This document shows positions 1-13,825 of a DNA stretch of 64,000 bases, one piece after another. The DNA comes from Lycocorax pyrrhopterus obiensis (Eukaryota > Chordata > Aves > Passeriformes > Paradisaeidae), in contig JACSVZ010000002.1 of NCBI GenBank assembly GCA_014706295.1, positions 51,486,717 to 51,550,716 of the forward strand, in the 5' to 3' direction. A program made the position numbers and the translations under genes. The notes below the pieces were generated by a model. That model did not search any database. It had not been told where the DNA came from and was given only the letters and a program-made list of their open reading frames with translations. Positions within the stretch are counted from its first letter, which is position 1; every line of letters starts with the position of its first letter.

Positions 1-1944
1 TGGCAATGTACATTTTTCTTTGTTGGTCTGAAATGAAGGCAAAGTGCTGAAGAGTTGACCAAGGGACTGTCTGAACAGTAATAGGCAGCAACTCCATTTT
101 CACTTGTTTACCTAACCCCTAAATTAACATATGTTAGCATTAGAGGAACGGTATCTGTGCCTGTCAATTAAATACTTGATTCTGATATTAACAGTCCCTT
201 CAATGTGCAGTATAATAGGAAAGGTTGCACACTTCTCAGGTCTATGGCATGCACACAGTATACTAGGGTAGGGTTTGGGGTTTTTATACACAGGGGACAG
301 TACAGGCCTTGCAGACTAAACCAGAAAAAACTCCTCAAGGCAGAATGAACACTCAAAAGAAAACCAATTATTTAACAGAGACAATTTCTAGACAAAGTTA
401 AAAATATTGACTGAAATTCAACTGTTACATTGGCACAGCAAAATCGAGGATTTACCTCCTGGCAACCAGACTCCAGCCTCCAGCTGAGCTTAATGTGAGT
501 ACAGGAACAACACTGGGGAAACAGCTTCCCTCAGCTGAGATTTCAAACGCCCTGGGTAATTTTAGTCAATGAAAATACGTCGAAGTACCTCCATGGTGTA
601 TTTCAAAGCTTGAGATTTACCACTAAAAGTTTTATAGATATCTTTACATTTGAAATAGGGAATACCTGTCTAAAGTTTCCCCAGAAAGAAAATGAATGTT
701 AAATGTTTGAACTGCACACTGTTCCAAATAAGAGGCTGCTAAAGCTGCTATAACATCAGCAATTCTCTCCATTGGTGCGAGCTGTTCATGTAGCAATACT
801 CTGGAGCAGAAAGAGCTTTCTGTTTGTCTTCAAGGGTTCCTAATTCAGAGCGTACAACAATCAAATAAGTAAGATTAAGATGACATCATATTGTAATTTT
901 AAAAAAATCTTATAATTAAAGAATATTGCAATAGAAGCAAGCTTGTCAAAGGAAGAAAAATACAATTGAAATATTTTTGAACAGTCATTTTAGATAAGCA
1001 GCATATTAACAATAAAGGTCTCCCTCCTGAGGAAAAATGCCTCACAACTATTTCAAAAGCATGTGAAATATTCATAATGCTGCCTTGAAACACAGTATTT
1101 ACATGAAGAATTGCAGAATATAAATACTGCATTAATGAACCTAGGTAGTGCTACTTACTCTGCAAATACCACAGTTGCAAATTTAAGAAAAATAAAGCTA
1201 CACATAAGTATGCTACCAAAATGCTAATATACAACTCTGTGGATGAAAACATAACAGGAAAGAGCTTTTCATTTGCATACAGAAGCTTTTAAATCATATT
1301 TTGGATACGTATTTTGGCTTTTTAAACATATCACTTACTAAATGGTTGCCTAGGTTTGGGTAAGCATTTGAGCAATAAGCAATGTTAAACTTCAGTGTAC
1401 TACATTTTATCTTAATGCATTATTACCAAGAATATGCCGATCAAATGTTCTTACTTGTTTGTCTTTTCTGTGCTTGCAGTTAAAGCATATAATTGCCAAT
1501 TCATCTGTGCTTGTATTTGATGTTTAAAACCAAAGCAACTCTACCTTGTGGCTTCCATAAAAATTGGAAGATTTGCCTATACATCTCTCATCATTTATGT
1601 ATTGTAGGCTAATACTTTTCCCTCCACAACTGTTGGAGAAGATGAAACAGGAAAGCCTTATAAATATGATTGCCTGGCAAAAGATGCTGAGAATATGGAA
1701 ACTATAAGCGAGATTGAAACGAAAGCAAGCTTTGAGATACCAAGCCTTAGTTATTGAACAACTGGAAAACAGTGGTATGGCCAGCTGAAGGTAATCCCCT
1801 TTTGACTGAACAATACCCTCTGCTTGCAGACAGGTCCAAGGGTCAGAGCAGACCCTGCTAGCTTGGCAGAAGGGGCCCAAAGAGTAGTTTTTAGGGTTTA
1901 AAATGTAACGCAGTATGGTACTGCAATGATTCTTATAGGCTGTA
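1..1944. other. Unique AT-rich non-coding DNA
   Basis: I see no gene, RNA gene or recognisable repeat here. Open frames on both strands are short, lack any protein-like composition and overlap each other, as expected by chance in AT-rich DNA. Confidence 0.6.
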
Positions 1945-2226
1945 TGTAGATGCTATAGGATTTGTATCTTGTACTAGACTGGTTAATGAAAATTAGAATA
2001 TTCAGCACAGAAGATGATTTATTGTATTGTAAACGAGAACCTCACTCTCTTGCTCTCTCTGTCTCTTGCTTCTCTTGCTCTCTTTTGCTTTTCTGGCCTG
2101 CTTCGAGCTGCAGCTGGCAGCTCCAAGTAAGGCCCCTGCGTCCACGCCCTTCGCAATAAACCACATGCTCTAAGACCTGACTTCAGAGATCTCTCGTCAC
2201 TATCCGCCCGCACAGGAGATCCTACA
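1945..2226 (+). mobile_element. Solo LTR of an endogenous retrovirus
   Basis: The segment begins TGTAG and ends CTACA, a perfect 5-bp terminal inverted repeat of the TG...CA type used by retroviral LTRs. It has a C/T-rich middle (about 2040-2100), a GC-richer U5-like 3' part, and a canonical polyadenylation signal AATAAA at 2155-2160, about 70 bp before the 3' end. This is the expected order for a plus-strand LTR. No internal retroviral sequence follows, so it is probably a solo LTR left by recombination. I see no convincing target-site duplication, so the exact ends may be off by a few bases. The sequence resembles songbird ERV LTRs from memory; the family name is not assigned. Confidence 0.7.
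2155..2160 (+). promoter_or_regulatory. Polyadenylation signal AATAAA within the LTR
   Basis: A perfect AATAAA hexamer lies in the 3' third of the LTR, preceded by a GC-rich stretch and followed by CCACATG. Its place fits the R region of a retroviral LTR. It could still terminate transcripts running on the plus strand. Confidence 0.55.
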
Positions 2227-5200
2227 CACAACCCAAAATTTTTCTTTTTAGAAAAACTTTCCTTCTTCAACATGATGGGCAGGTTTAGTGCATTAATTAG
2301 TTCATATGTAGTTTATCATTAATTTTCTTTTTCTTCTTTTATGTTGAGCTTCTCAACAGTAAAAAACACTCCAGCCAATGTGACAGCTCATCTACATTCA
2401 TGTCATCCCCAATTAAACTCCAAATATATTGTTCTGCCAATGATTTAAGTGGATATATGCTGTAACTCACTACAGAGCCATGCAGGATTTGACTGCTGTA
2501 GCCTGCAGGATTTCATCGAAATTGGTCTGAGGCAATGCTGAGAGGAAAACATTGTTGGTAGCCTGTCCTGAGGAGAGCCGTCTTTGCTGCCACATATAAA
2601 CTAAAGCTTTGAAAAATTGTTCCTTCTTTTGACAGTCTCCTGCTGAAACAGGAATAATTCTTATTCCTCTCTCTCTCTCTCTGAAAATGCCTCCCAGTGG
2701 CTGCCTGTACTGTAGCCCCTGCCCTCAAGCCCAGAGCAGCAGGCATATGCTGTACCCTCCTCCCACTCTCTGTCCAACTGCCTGCAGAATTTGGCTAACA
2801 AATGGACACTCCACCTCTAAAATATAAGGCATGTATCCATATAAAAAAAATATAAGTTATTTATCCATAAATTAGGGGAGAAAAAAAGTCTTTAATCTTG
2901 TCCTGACTTTGCTTCGTGGTTTGATCCCAGTCTTACATCAGGAGTTACAGATGTGTCTGTCAGTCTGGGCTTTCAGCTGAAGCTGACTGCCATTGCTTGC
3001 TCTGTTTGTGGAATTGCCCCTTAACCTTGGATCGCTGTCCTTGCTTGCCTTGGTGTAATAGCTGACTCCCAGTTTTCCTTCCCTTATGGAGCAGTGCCCA
3101 TCAGTGCTGCTCCCTGATAGTCCCAAGGCTAATATCCATAGCACATGGTCAAAAGACATTGCATTAACATAGGGGTCCAAGGAAAATTAGAAAGTATCTG
3201 GAGCAGGACGTCTCTAGGGGTAGAAAACTCACTGTAATTTCTCTCCCTGAAAGCATGAGCCCTTATTAAACAGTCACAATGATCTGCTAACAGCTTCACT
3301 GGAATTCTTGGAAATGGAGGGAAAGGATCAGGAACAGCAGGAGCTCCCCAGTTACCAGAGGGATCCAGGTAGGAAGTGGCAGGACATTGTGAAGCAGCTG
3401 CTTTGGCAGTGGAACAGCTAACTGTGCACTCTTAGATTGACACAACCATCACTCTTACCCAGACCTCTACATTTACTCTGTGTGGAATTAAAAAGCCTAT
3501 CAGATTATTTTGCTCTTTGAAAAGTTCATGATAATCATAGATATAACCCCTTCACCACCTCCCTCTTCAGTTATTTCTGTTACTTCAAAAAAAAAGAGTA
3601 TAGTACATTTGACAAATGCTGCTTCTAAGTGATCTTACGGTATTATGCTATATTTTAATAGAGTATAGAGTAAAACTATTTAATACACAAAATTCTTGCT
3701 GCATTAAAAGATGATCATTTCCTCTAACGCACAGGGAATTAATCCAACCAGCTAGCATGATAAAAATTCTATCAACAATAGTCCTTCAGCCATCCTGCTG
3801 TCTTCTGTTATGATCAGCCATAGTGAGCAGAACAAAATATAAATGGAGAACAGTGGAAAAAAGAAACCTATGGCTGAACAATGCCCCTGCCTTTTCCAAG
3901 AAGACTGAATTATCTTTTTCTGTAAGTATTTAACGTTGCAGCTTGCTCTTGCTGCTGCTTAAGGAGTACAGAAAGAAATAATTCAAGTCATGCTAACATA
4001 CTGATGCAAATGCAAACCTAGTCTAATAAGGTATTAGAATAATATAAACATAAATAATAGCTTCTGTGTAGTCCATAACAATGGTAGGTAATTTCATTTT
4101 AATTAAATGTCAGTGTGAAAACTCTCTCTGAATTTATCATAATAACTATTCTGACCGTAAGGGGGGAAAAAAAGGGAAGAAAGTGGTTGAACAGCTATTT
4201 TAATATTCTATTGTCATGCAAGATATCAAACCTGCTGGCTTTCTGATTAGCACTGACTTCTTTTGGCATTAAAAAACAAGGTCAACTCTTCTCACAGAAG
4301 AGAGTGTTATCAGCATTGTGTAACACAGAGCATATAAAACACATCAGAGCCACTGCTTGCCAGAGTACTTCAGTCCCTCTTAGTTTTCCTACAGAAAGAG
4401 CTGGAGATATATACTTGGTAATCATCAGTACCGTAAAAGGAACTGAGTCCGTATCTTCTCACTAAGCTTTTTAGTAGTCTTGTTTACATTTTCATGAAAA
4501 TGATGAGAGAGAAGAACCCAGCTGCACTCAGATGGGAAAGTCAATGAGGATGAAAATGTCTCAATACAAGACTGTGAGTAGAACAAAGCCTGGATTAGCC
4601 AGGCAAGCCATCTCTCAGAGCCAATCTGTAGCTTCAGTGTTGGTCTGCACTACAGCAGTTCCAGGGAGATGCTTTTTTCCACTCCAAATACTGCAGATGT
4701 TGGACATCACCACAGAAGTCTGCCAGCTATTCCTTTGGCCCTCTCTCTTGCAGATATTTACACAGATGGATTGCACAAGACAACAAATCCAGGGAAAATG
4801 AAAGCAAGAGGCTACAGAAAACTATAGTAAAAATTCAAATAAGAGAAAGCAATAAGAAATCCTCATTTTTCCATCAAAAGCCTTTAAAATAGCCTGCTTT
4901 GTGCATGAGGTTTCTCTCATAGTGCTTCTCCATAACAATAAGTACCTTGTTGTGGTAGAAGAGCAATGCAACATCAAAGTCCAAGAAACATGGACCAGGC
5001 TATAAAAGAGGCATAACACATAAAAAAGGTATAACAGTTGACAATCTGACCTCAGCCTCAAAAGGGATAACTTTTAAAGCCTTTCTTGGTGCACTAACCA
5101 TTTCAAAGACAGTGTGAATTTTTTAGAGCTATCTTCCAGGATTTCTATTTTAATTTAAAAAGAAAAACACAAAAATTAAAAAAGAAAAAAACAGACCACC

Positions 5201-5819
5201 CTCCAGGAATTTTCCCCCTCTTAGTAAACATGTACATTTTCAAGAACAGAAATGCATCTGAATTTGTAACTTGCTGTTCAAAAAATGTTGATTTGATAAC
5301 GTACTTTCAAAGGAGTATTGAATTTTCTGAAGTTATGCATTTTTCATAAAAATGGCTGTCTGAAGTAATAATGTTGGTCAGAGGACAGCCTCCATAGTAC
5401 TCATATGGTTTTTAAATTGCTAATGATCAAACTAATAGCTTTTTAAAATAAAAGAAACACTTAATATAATATAGTTTCTAGTTTGTAACTACCTAGAAGA
5501 TGACAATCTGAATTTTGTCCCGTCAACAGCTAGCTTCTATAAAAAACATATAACAGGCATTTTTTCTATGAAGAAATAGACCATTAACACTTAAACTTGC
5601 CAATTTTTAGAGAAAACCACTTTCAACGAAAAGAATAAGAAAAATTTTAATTAAAAAAATTCTTTGAAAGAATCTAGCAAATACACAGATGCAATATACC
5701 TTAAGCAAAAATTAAAGCTAGGTCCTATATGGATTACATAAAGAATTAAAGTTATGAATGCATTAGGAGGAAAAATATTAGTAATGCATGTTCTGAGTTA
5801 GGAAAAAAGTGTTTTACAT
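2227..5819. other. Unique non-coding DNA with a small GC-richer island
   Basis: Mostly AT-rich unique sequence with no supported gene. About 2930-3240 is clearly richer in G and C than its flanks and reads like part of an old, unrecognised repeat. An 80-codon minus-strand frame (2938-3180) crosses it but resembles no protein I know. Confidence 0.5.
2667..2682. repeat. (CT)8 microsatellite
   Basis: Eight uninterrupted CT units embedded in a pyrimidine-rich stretch. Confidence 0.9.
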
Positions 5820-5821
5820 AT

Positions 5822-5990
5822 GTAAGAACACCCGCACAAAGTCAAACCAAAGGCCATGTAGCCTTGTTATTTCCCATGCCACCGGTAAAAATTATCACAT
5901 TAGGGAAGGACTGTAAAAGAAAGGTAAAAAATAAGGTGATCTTCTTCCCAAATGCCAGCGCATTCTGATGTCTAATCTCATGTCCATGTC
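5822..5990. mobile_element. Ancient LINE/SINE-type repeat relic
   Basis: The stretch beginning 'taagaacacccgcacaaagt' continues with 'caaaccaaaggccatgtagc' and, about 100 bp later, 'ggtgatcttcttcccaaatg'. This word order matches an old reptile/bird interspersed repeat whose consensus I remember as 'aagaac.gccat.ctgggtcagaccaa.ggtccatctagcc' followed by 'gtgat.c.tcccc'. The match is degraded, with substitutions and small indels, which suggests an insertion predating modern birds. Family and strand are uncertain, and no coding sequence remains. Confidence 0.45.
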
Positions 5991-8900
5991 TTGAAAAGTT
6001 TCTCAGGATAGTAAAATTGAAATACAATGAAAACAGTCTAAACTACCTATAGGAACTTTCTCTTTTCAGTGCATAAAATAGACTGTTTAAGATGCAGGCT
6101 GCCATCCTAAATTTTTCAGTAGCCTATTTCATCTGAAAAAGCCTTTTTCTTTATTCAAAGAAGCTACTACTTGAAATATAAACTATTTCTACTGTATATA
6201 TGTGTAGTAAGATGACTACTGAGCACATTTCAAACAAAATCAAAACTAAAGAAAGTTTTATAGTATTCAGAAAGCATTTCTGAATGAAAAAAAAGCCATC
6301 ACAAAAACTTAGGAAAAACCCCACTGTTGCAAATGGGCTGGTAGTGTTTCCTGAATTATTTCCCTTTAAGACCTTATTTTTAGATTCTCACTAATGAAGC
6401 AGTATTAAAATGCTAACATTGGTAGACTAACTGCACTGAGGGAAAAGCTAATGAGGGGTGCCTGTGTTTGGCTCTCCAGGCTGTTCCCACTGCTGAAACT
6501 TGTAACTAGACAGTTCTTTGGGCATAATGTTTCAACCCATTATTTTTTAAATTCTATTTTCTTTTGAAGAAGGCTCAGCTAAAATAAAGTCAGATCTTTC
6601 TTCAGAAAATATTTGTTGTTTTCACAGATCTTTTAAAATGCACTACCTTGCAACTACTGATTGCTGGCCCTTGCATTTTTAATGCTACTTTTAACCTTTC
6701 AAGTATTATTATTATATAATATAGATTTTGCTTGACCGTTTTAATCCTTGCCCTCATTGGAACTTACTTCTATTTAATTAAGAGAGGAGTATATCTTTTA
6801 CCATAGTATTTACAGGTGGGAAGTCCGTCTTATTTGACTTCATTTGAAAAACTAAATCATATATTAGATCATGTGTACTTCACTTCTGTTTTAAGGACAG
6901 ACAAAGGTCTGCTCAAAGTAGCTCAAAACACACTTTGCCTTTACTCCCCCAGGCATTAACCTGTACTGTTAATGATAGCTCTGGCTTGCTCTGGAAATTC
7001 TAGCACAGCCAGGTAGGCATTTCACAGTAAAGCCTTTTTCTGCCCTTTTCAACCCAGCTGGAGAAGCAGCCAACAGCAGGAATACAAATTTCCTTAATCA
7101 GCTAAATCAGAGTGTTCTGGTGAGACTGATACTCGCAGCACTCAAAAGGGCTGTACACCATGTTCAGACTCATCAAGGCTGTATCCTTCTTCACTCCTAC
7201 TGCCAAATGCCTTTCCTGGGCATCGTCCTCACAGATGGCTACAGCATAGGGTGACCCCTTGGAAACAGCTGACAACATAACTATATCCTGAGCTCCAGCA
7301 CAATCCCCCAGCTGATAGTATATACACCTCTGCTTGAAAATTGTGAGAAGTCAGTTTTACCACCTTCTGAAAAGGGAAGAACTGATACTGATATTGCTGC
7401 TGTTTGTATGCAGAGGCAAAGATCATCGACCTTCACGCACACAACTGCCCTACAGTAGCAAACCACTTCAGTGATCCCAAAAGGTCTGCACGTTTCCAGT
7501 GAAAAATCACCTCAGAGTAGAAGTGGTTGAGCACAAAGCTCAGCATTCAGATACAAAACAAGCAGTATAATGAAGTCCTCGAGACTCTCACTGGCCTCTG
7601 CCACAGAGAACATCATCCTTTTAGTGCTGCAGACATTTTCAGAATCTCACAGTATCAGACCCAGGCTGTTACTCTTAGCTATTTCACCACAGTCAGTATT
7701 TATAATTTTTAAATTTCTTTGATATAGGAATTTCCAAACTACAGTGAGATACAAAACAAGATTTGAGATCGGAATGTCTTAAGCAAACCCTCCATAAAGA
7801 TTCAAGTGTTTGAATGTACTTGATACTGTTTTTGCCAAAGTGATCTTTTATCTATAGTGCATGTGTATATAAATATATAGGAACATTATAAATATATACA
7901 CACTCATAAATGTATAGATACATAGATACAAAATGTCATCCTGGCTTTAAAGTTTAGCTCATTTATAACTTATACAAAATGTGTTTTTCTAATAGAATGC
8001 ATACAATTAAAGGACAGTGCAGAATCATTTTTTTAACAGTGATAAATAGACTGTTAGAACCTTTTAATAAAAGTACAGGGGCTTTATTTAGCTGGTTACT
8101 TTTACCTCAATTTCAGTCACACTCCAGCACATGCTACCAGCCTTGTCTGCCATCACCACCTGAAAGAGGCATGCATTTGTCAGCTGCACATTTTCCCATG
8201 TCAGCAGCAGTCATTTGCACTTAGAAACACTGGTGCCATATGACAGACAGTGGGCTCAGACCTGCTCATTGCTGGGCAACCTCATTACTTACTGTGAGAC
8301 ACAACTTTCAAATTTTGCAGCATTGTACAAATACGTTTTACAAAACACTGGAAAGGTCATGCCCCAAATCTTAACTGGAATAACTAAGCCTCACAAATGC
8401 TAGGTGAGACATCTTTTTGCTGCTGTGTTTCATTTGATAACATCTGCAGGCTCTGTCTAAAGGATGAACAAAACAACAACAGTGGCACCTGGGCAATACA
8501 TTTTAGAGAGGCTTCAGTCTAGTTGCCAAATAGGAGACAATGACTCAGAATAGAATGACAGAGCAACTTCATTTCCCTGCAGTTGTCTAGACCCAACACA
8601 AAGCTTGAGGAAACACACATGCTCTGAGGCAAACAGTGAAGAAAGCAGTAGGACTGAAAAAGCCCACACTGTTTATAGACTAGTTTTAAGTTGAGCTATT
8701 TGCTCAAGTGAGAAGCCATGCTAATGCAAATATATTTCCAGTACTCAAGCTAGCTCAGTAACCTTTTCATGGTACTGCTCTGTATCATGCTGATATGCAC
8801 CATCCCTCAAAAATTCCTTCTGTTAGATGGAAGTGTTTGGAAAATGAAGATAGTAAGAACTTGAAACATTCAGCTACGCTAATGCAGGATCAATATAAAT

Positions 8901-10258
8901 AACTCAGGGTGTCTCAAACTACAGGAAAGAGCCTTTGTGCTTGTTTCAAAACCCCAAAGGTTAATTCCTTAAGAAGTAACAAATGAAAGCTGCAACTGTT
9001 AAAAATTATTTCCTAGCAATTTTTCTTGCTGTTTTTTAGTCTAGGAGGACTACTTGAAAAACCTTCATAAAGATTCATGAAAGCATCCTAATAATCTACA
9101 TTCTTACGATACAGTGGGATGCCAGTATGAATAGTTTAAGCTACTTTTTACTCAAACACTGTGAAGATTATGAAATCTTTCTTTTTAGTAACTAGTGGAG
9201 TGTAGATGTAGAGAAAGAACTAATTTGTTTTAGTGTAGGTCTTAAAATTATTAATGAAGAAAGTGTTGAATGAGTAAAATATACAAACACCGGTACAGAC
9301 TAGAGACTAACTATTCATTATCTCAAATAAAGTATCAACTTTCAAAATGAGTTCAGAGAAAGAATATCCTTCAACGTATTCCAAGTTACTTCTCAAGCAT
9401 TTTAAGTAGATGTAAAATTTACAAATATCAGTAATTAACACTAAAATATGTTATAGGCTATGAAATTAAAGCATCTTGCATGCTGGCTGCTGTATCCTGC
9501 TTACAAATGCTAGGTTTGAGGTGAAGAGTTTCCCCACAGGTCAGATGGACACAGAAATACTGGAGTTTTGGTTTTTCTGTCCTGTGAGGTACAGCTCACT
9601 TCCAAGGACTATTGGGGTGTATTTCCCTATGCAGCTTAATGCTGGCAGAAGGATCTCTTCCTCTGGCAGCATCCCTGATTTCTTTTGTGTCATGATTTTA
9701 TGTCTTTCCAACTAAAAGTTGCAATTTTTCTCAGGGCATTGGAAGATGTGTGGTTTTTATAAATGAAACCAGCTCTTCTGACCATCATGACTATTACAGA
9801 ATTACTAGAGAGGAGCTGGAGAGGAAAGGAGGCCACAGGTACCTGATCCAAATAGCACTTTGTCAACCTAGGCTTACATATCCTGTTAGTAAACCTGAAT
9901 CTATCTCATGTGTTCCATACATCCAAATTGACCAAGGAAACTGAGACACAGTAACTCAACCCATGGATTCTTAATGGACCGCACTGATCATTAGGTTGGA
10001 AGTGAAAAAGGAACTGCACTCTCACTCTTACTCCTGTGCAATGAGAACTTTACAAATTGGTCACAGCTCTGCTAAATTGGATTTAGTACAGGGTTATTTC
10101 ATTTGACAACAAAACAAAGTCATGAGCGAAGGAAGCCTTTGAAATGTACTATAACAAGTTCTTCTGCCAGTTTCTTATTTATGTAATTAGACCTCTTGAT
10201 AGAAGCAACCAAGTAGAACTGGGCTTGCCTGAAGTGTAACATACCCACCTGCTTTTTC

Positions 10259-10271
10259 TATATATATATAT
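10259..10271. repeat. Short (TA)n microsatellite
   Basis: Thirteen bases of uninterrupted alternating T and A. Confidence 0.85.
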
Positions 10272-12020
10272 GCAGACGTTCATACAAAGGGAGCCTGGAT
10301 CTCATTTTGTCCTACCTAGTCTATTTCCAGACAATTGGTACTAGGCTCCCTAGATACTTATTCCATTGGACAAATGGACATAAATAAGAGTCAGTTCTCC
10401 TTTGCACTGTATTTGTTATAATGACACGCTTAGGTGAATACTCGGAAGAAATCCTCACCTGGACACAGCAATGAGCCTCTTTCCTTAAAACTACTTAGAG
10501 GAAATGCTTGAAAAAAAGGTGCAAGTAATAGGTGGTCTGACTGAAAGTCTACTTCTATAAGACCTCATGAACTGCTCTCACCTTCCAGAAGTGGACAAGT
10601 ATCCTTTATACAATGCCGTCTAAATCACAAGTCAGAGTACTTAGGATCATTGGGAGTGTCAGTGAAAAGGCTTCTCAATATTGCCAATGTTCGCTTTTAT
10701 CCTTTCCTTTGCTGAAATTTACATTCACATTACTGCAGTGAAACTGTTAGTTTCTGCTGGTTGAGACAATCAGATAGTGCAGCCATATAAAGGTAACCAG
10801 AAATAAAACTTCTTATGCATCAAAACATATCCAGCATCCCAACTGATAAGCACTTAGCTGAAGAAATTCTTCAGGAACAAGAATAAGATCAGGACTTTTA
10901 CTCACTTTAGGTAAGTGCACTACTATGCTGTGTCTATAAAGACAAATATATTTGATAAACTCAAAAAATAAATTCATTATAGAGGCTATGTTACTTACTA
11001 TGTGGATCGCCAAAATCATTATAAATCTCAGTTCCCACTATCTCAGAAGGACATTGAGAGGCATCAGTAACTTGCAGAAACCTCCCCAGGTAATTTCTAC
11101 AAATGGAGGTTTGTGCAACTTACCTTTCTTATTTACAGACCTACATATCAAGCTATAAAGAAAACCAAGATGATAATTTCTAACCCACCCAAGAATGATA
11201 CAACACAAGCCCTTTGAAAAACCTGCTGACTTCAAGCATAAATCTGCTGTCAGTGAACATTGCAATTTACAGAATATGCCTCCACAGAGAATCAGTCTGC
11301 TAGATTGTTTCATTCCACAAAAAGTTTCTCATTTCCACTGCTTTGGCACTTCACAATGAAGCAATTACTGCAGGTGTAAAATATGCTGCCCTGCTGTCTA
11401 GGTCCATGTTTTAATGGGAAAAGATGAATTAAATATTCTGAAACACATTTATTTCCCAGATGTGGCACAACACTTTGATAAGAAATAAATTCTTAGATGT
11501 GCTCCAGTTGTCTAGTTAGTCATGTCATCCTTTTCTATTATCCATGTTTCCCTTGTAATTGTGTTTGTCAGACTTTTGATTAAAGTCAAAATCTACTAAC
11601 TATATATAGAACCATGAAGGCTGGTAAACACACACGACATATAGTTCTGACTATTTTTGTCAGTGGTTTAATTTGCTAACTAAATAAAAAGAACTAAAGG
11701 TAAAGTAGACATCAATATATGATCCATTGCTAGCTAAGAAGATTCACATAAATTCTGAAATCATGTAACTCTTAAGTTCTAATGTTATTCAGTTCTGCAA
11801 GGAGTAGGATTTAATTAAATTTCACTCCTAAACAGTTTAATTTAACAAAGTGTCATTTAAAAAGATTAGTTGACATAATTATATCTTAAACTTAGTATTG
11901 AATCAAAAGTAAGGTTTCTTGTTTGGGTTTGGCTTTTTGTAAGTGAGACAAACTTCAGGGATAGATGTCTGGCAGTAAAATTAGAAACATTAACAACTCT
12001 ACCTCATCTTTCTGGATTTC

Positions 12021-12055
12021 ATAAAAAATAATAATAAAAAAAAAAGAAAATAAAG
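12021..12055. repeat. A-rich low-complexity tract
   Basis: Runs of A broken by single T or G bases. No retroposed gene is attached upstream. Confidence 0.8.
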
Positions 12056-13800
12056 TAGACACCACCTATTATAAGTTTCTTTGCTTCCCTGGTAAAACTA
12101 AACTTCATAGGTCAAAGCCATGCCTTGTAAATACAATAGTGTGTGGGTTTTTAAAGGAACTCCCGTCCAAGTTCAATAGTACACTGAAGGTGGAGGACCT
12201 GGGGTACTCTAATACATAATTCTGTAAAATACCCTTAATCTTGATGCTTTTGAATTCAGGAGAGGCACAGGCCTTCAGACAATGAGAATGAACCCTAAAT
12301 CTGTCATGAGGCAAGCTTGGAGCCTTCTGCAGACAGTGTCTCTCTATGACTCCCAGTGCTCTTCCCCCATCCTGGTGAGCACAAGCAATAGAGCTGTTAG
12401 GAGTGACTAAAATGAAGTAGGAGAATTGTAGGAAGCAACTTCTCTCCCCAGGACAGCTGTCACTGTTGCTTTTATGTTATTGTGAAATTGGGAATAAAGA
12501 GACAGGTGAAGCTAATGACAAGAAAGACTGCACCAATCCAATGATTAATATCCTGCAGTCAGAAGTAAGGCTACAATAGGCCAGTACTGCCTAAAAGACC
12601 ACCTGCAAAACAGTCTAGACACAGCTAAAGGGAAGACTGCCTTTGTCAAGAGCATTGGGTTCCTCCTTCTTTCCCCCTCCATTTTAACCAAACTTTGAAC
12701 AGATGACTAAGACTAAGCTTAGAGAGTATCTGGCACCTGAAGCATTGTCTATGTTTTCCTCCTGATCCACAAGAAAAGGCAGTCATTGATGTGAACATTA
12801 AAGCCAGATGGAGAGTGGCTGTACCTACCCTTCTCTTGCCCTGTTCCCACCACATAAGGGAAGGATTAATAAGCCTGTGATGCCTGCCTGTGGATGACAG
12901 GGCTGAACTATTTTTCCAGGCTGTTCTCTGAGACGAATCCAAAGCAATTATGCAAATTTCAGCAGAATATGAAACATACTTTAGTTGACTTTATGAGCTC
13001 CATCTTGGGAAGACCCAGGAACTATCTCAGACCAGTCTGAATTCTTTATCTTCCCATGAAAGGCGCAAACAACATTTCATACAGTCAGTTTTGTTGTCTA
13101 TTCAGTTATTTGTGGCAAACAATAGTGGAAGTTCCTGTAAGGATCTGATTTAATTAATCCCGTTAATAAGATATAAATGCACTTCCTGAGATCTAGAGAG
13201 TGACATTACCTTGACTAAAAGTTGCTTCCCAGATACCCATTATGAAAAGCTGTGAAAAGAGTGAACACTAACTGGAAAATGTATTGTTAAGGATATATAA
13301 TGTAATTAAAAAGAAGAGCACATTTTAAAGACTACATTCTTCTTTATCCTGATTGACTATTGAAGGGAAGGAATATATGAAAAAAATCCAGTTTTGTAGT
13401 GATTTTTTTAAGTCTTACCTTCTGAAATTGTTCAATGGTGAAATGCAATGAAACAAATAACAAAACTGAAGTGTGCCAGGAGCAAAATTATCATCACCTG
13501 AAATTTTTTGCAAAATTGTGACTGTGAAGCAAGTATTCTTACTCTGGAGATTGCCTTTTACAGCATTCAGTAGATGCTTTCCAATAAATAAAACTGAAAT
13601 TTCTATCTAACATTCTCCATGAAGATATTTCATTGCTAATTCAACTCCATGCAAGCTCAAATAGATCTTCACATAGGCCTGCGATTTTTAAATCAAAATT
13701 CAGCACACCAGTAAACACCTCTACATGCACTGAGGCAGACTCCAAGAAAAGCAGTCACAAATAGAATGTGCCAGTTGCTAGTACACTCCAGCAACAGACC

Positions 13801-13825
13801 ATAAAATTGCATAAAATTGCATAAG
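13801..13825. repeat. 10-bp short tandem repeat, 2.5 copies
   Basis: Two exact copies of ATAAAATTGC followed by a half copy (ATAAG). Confidence 0.85.

Noticed and set aside
9926..9962. MIR-like words 'aaggaaactgagacacagta'
   Set aside because: The match is limited to one short stretch with no flanking MIR core, too weak to call.
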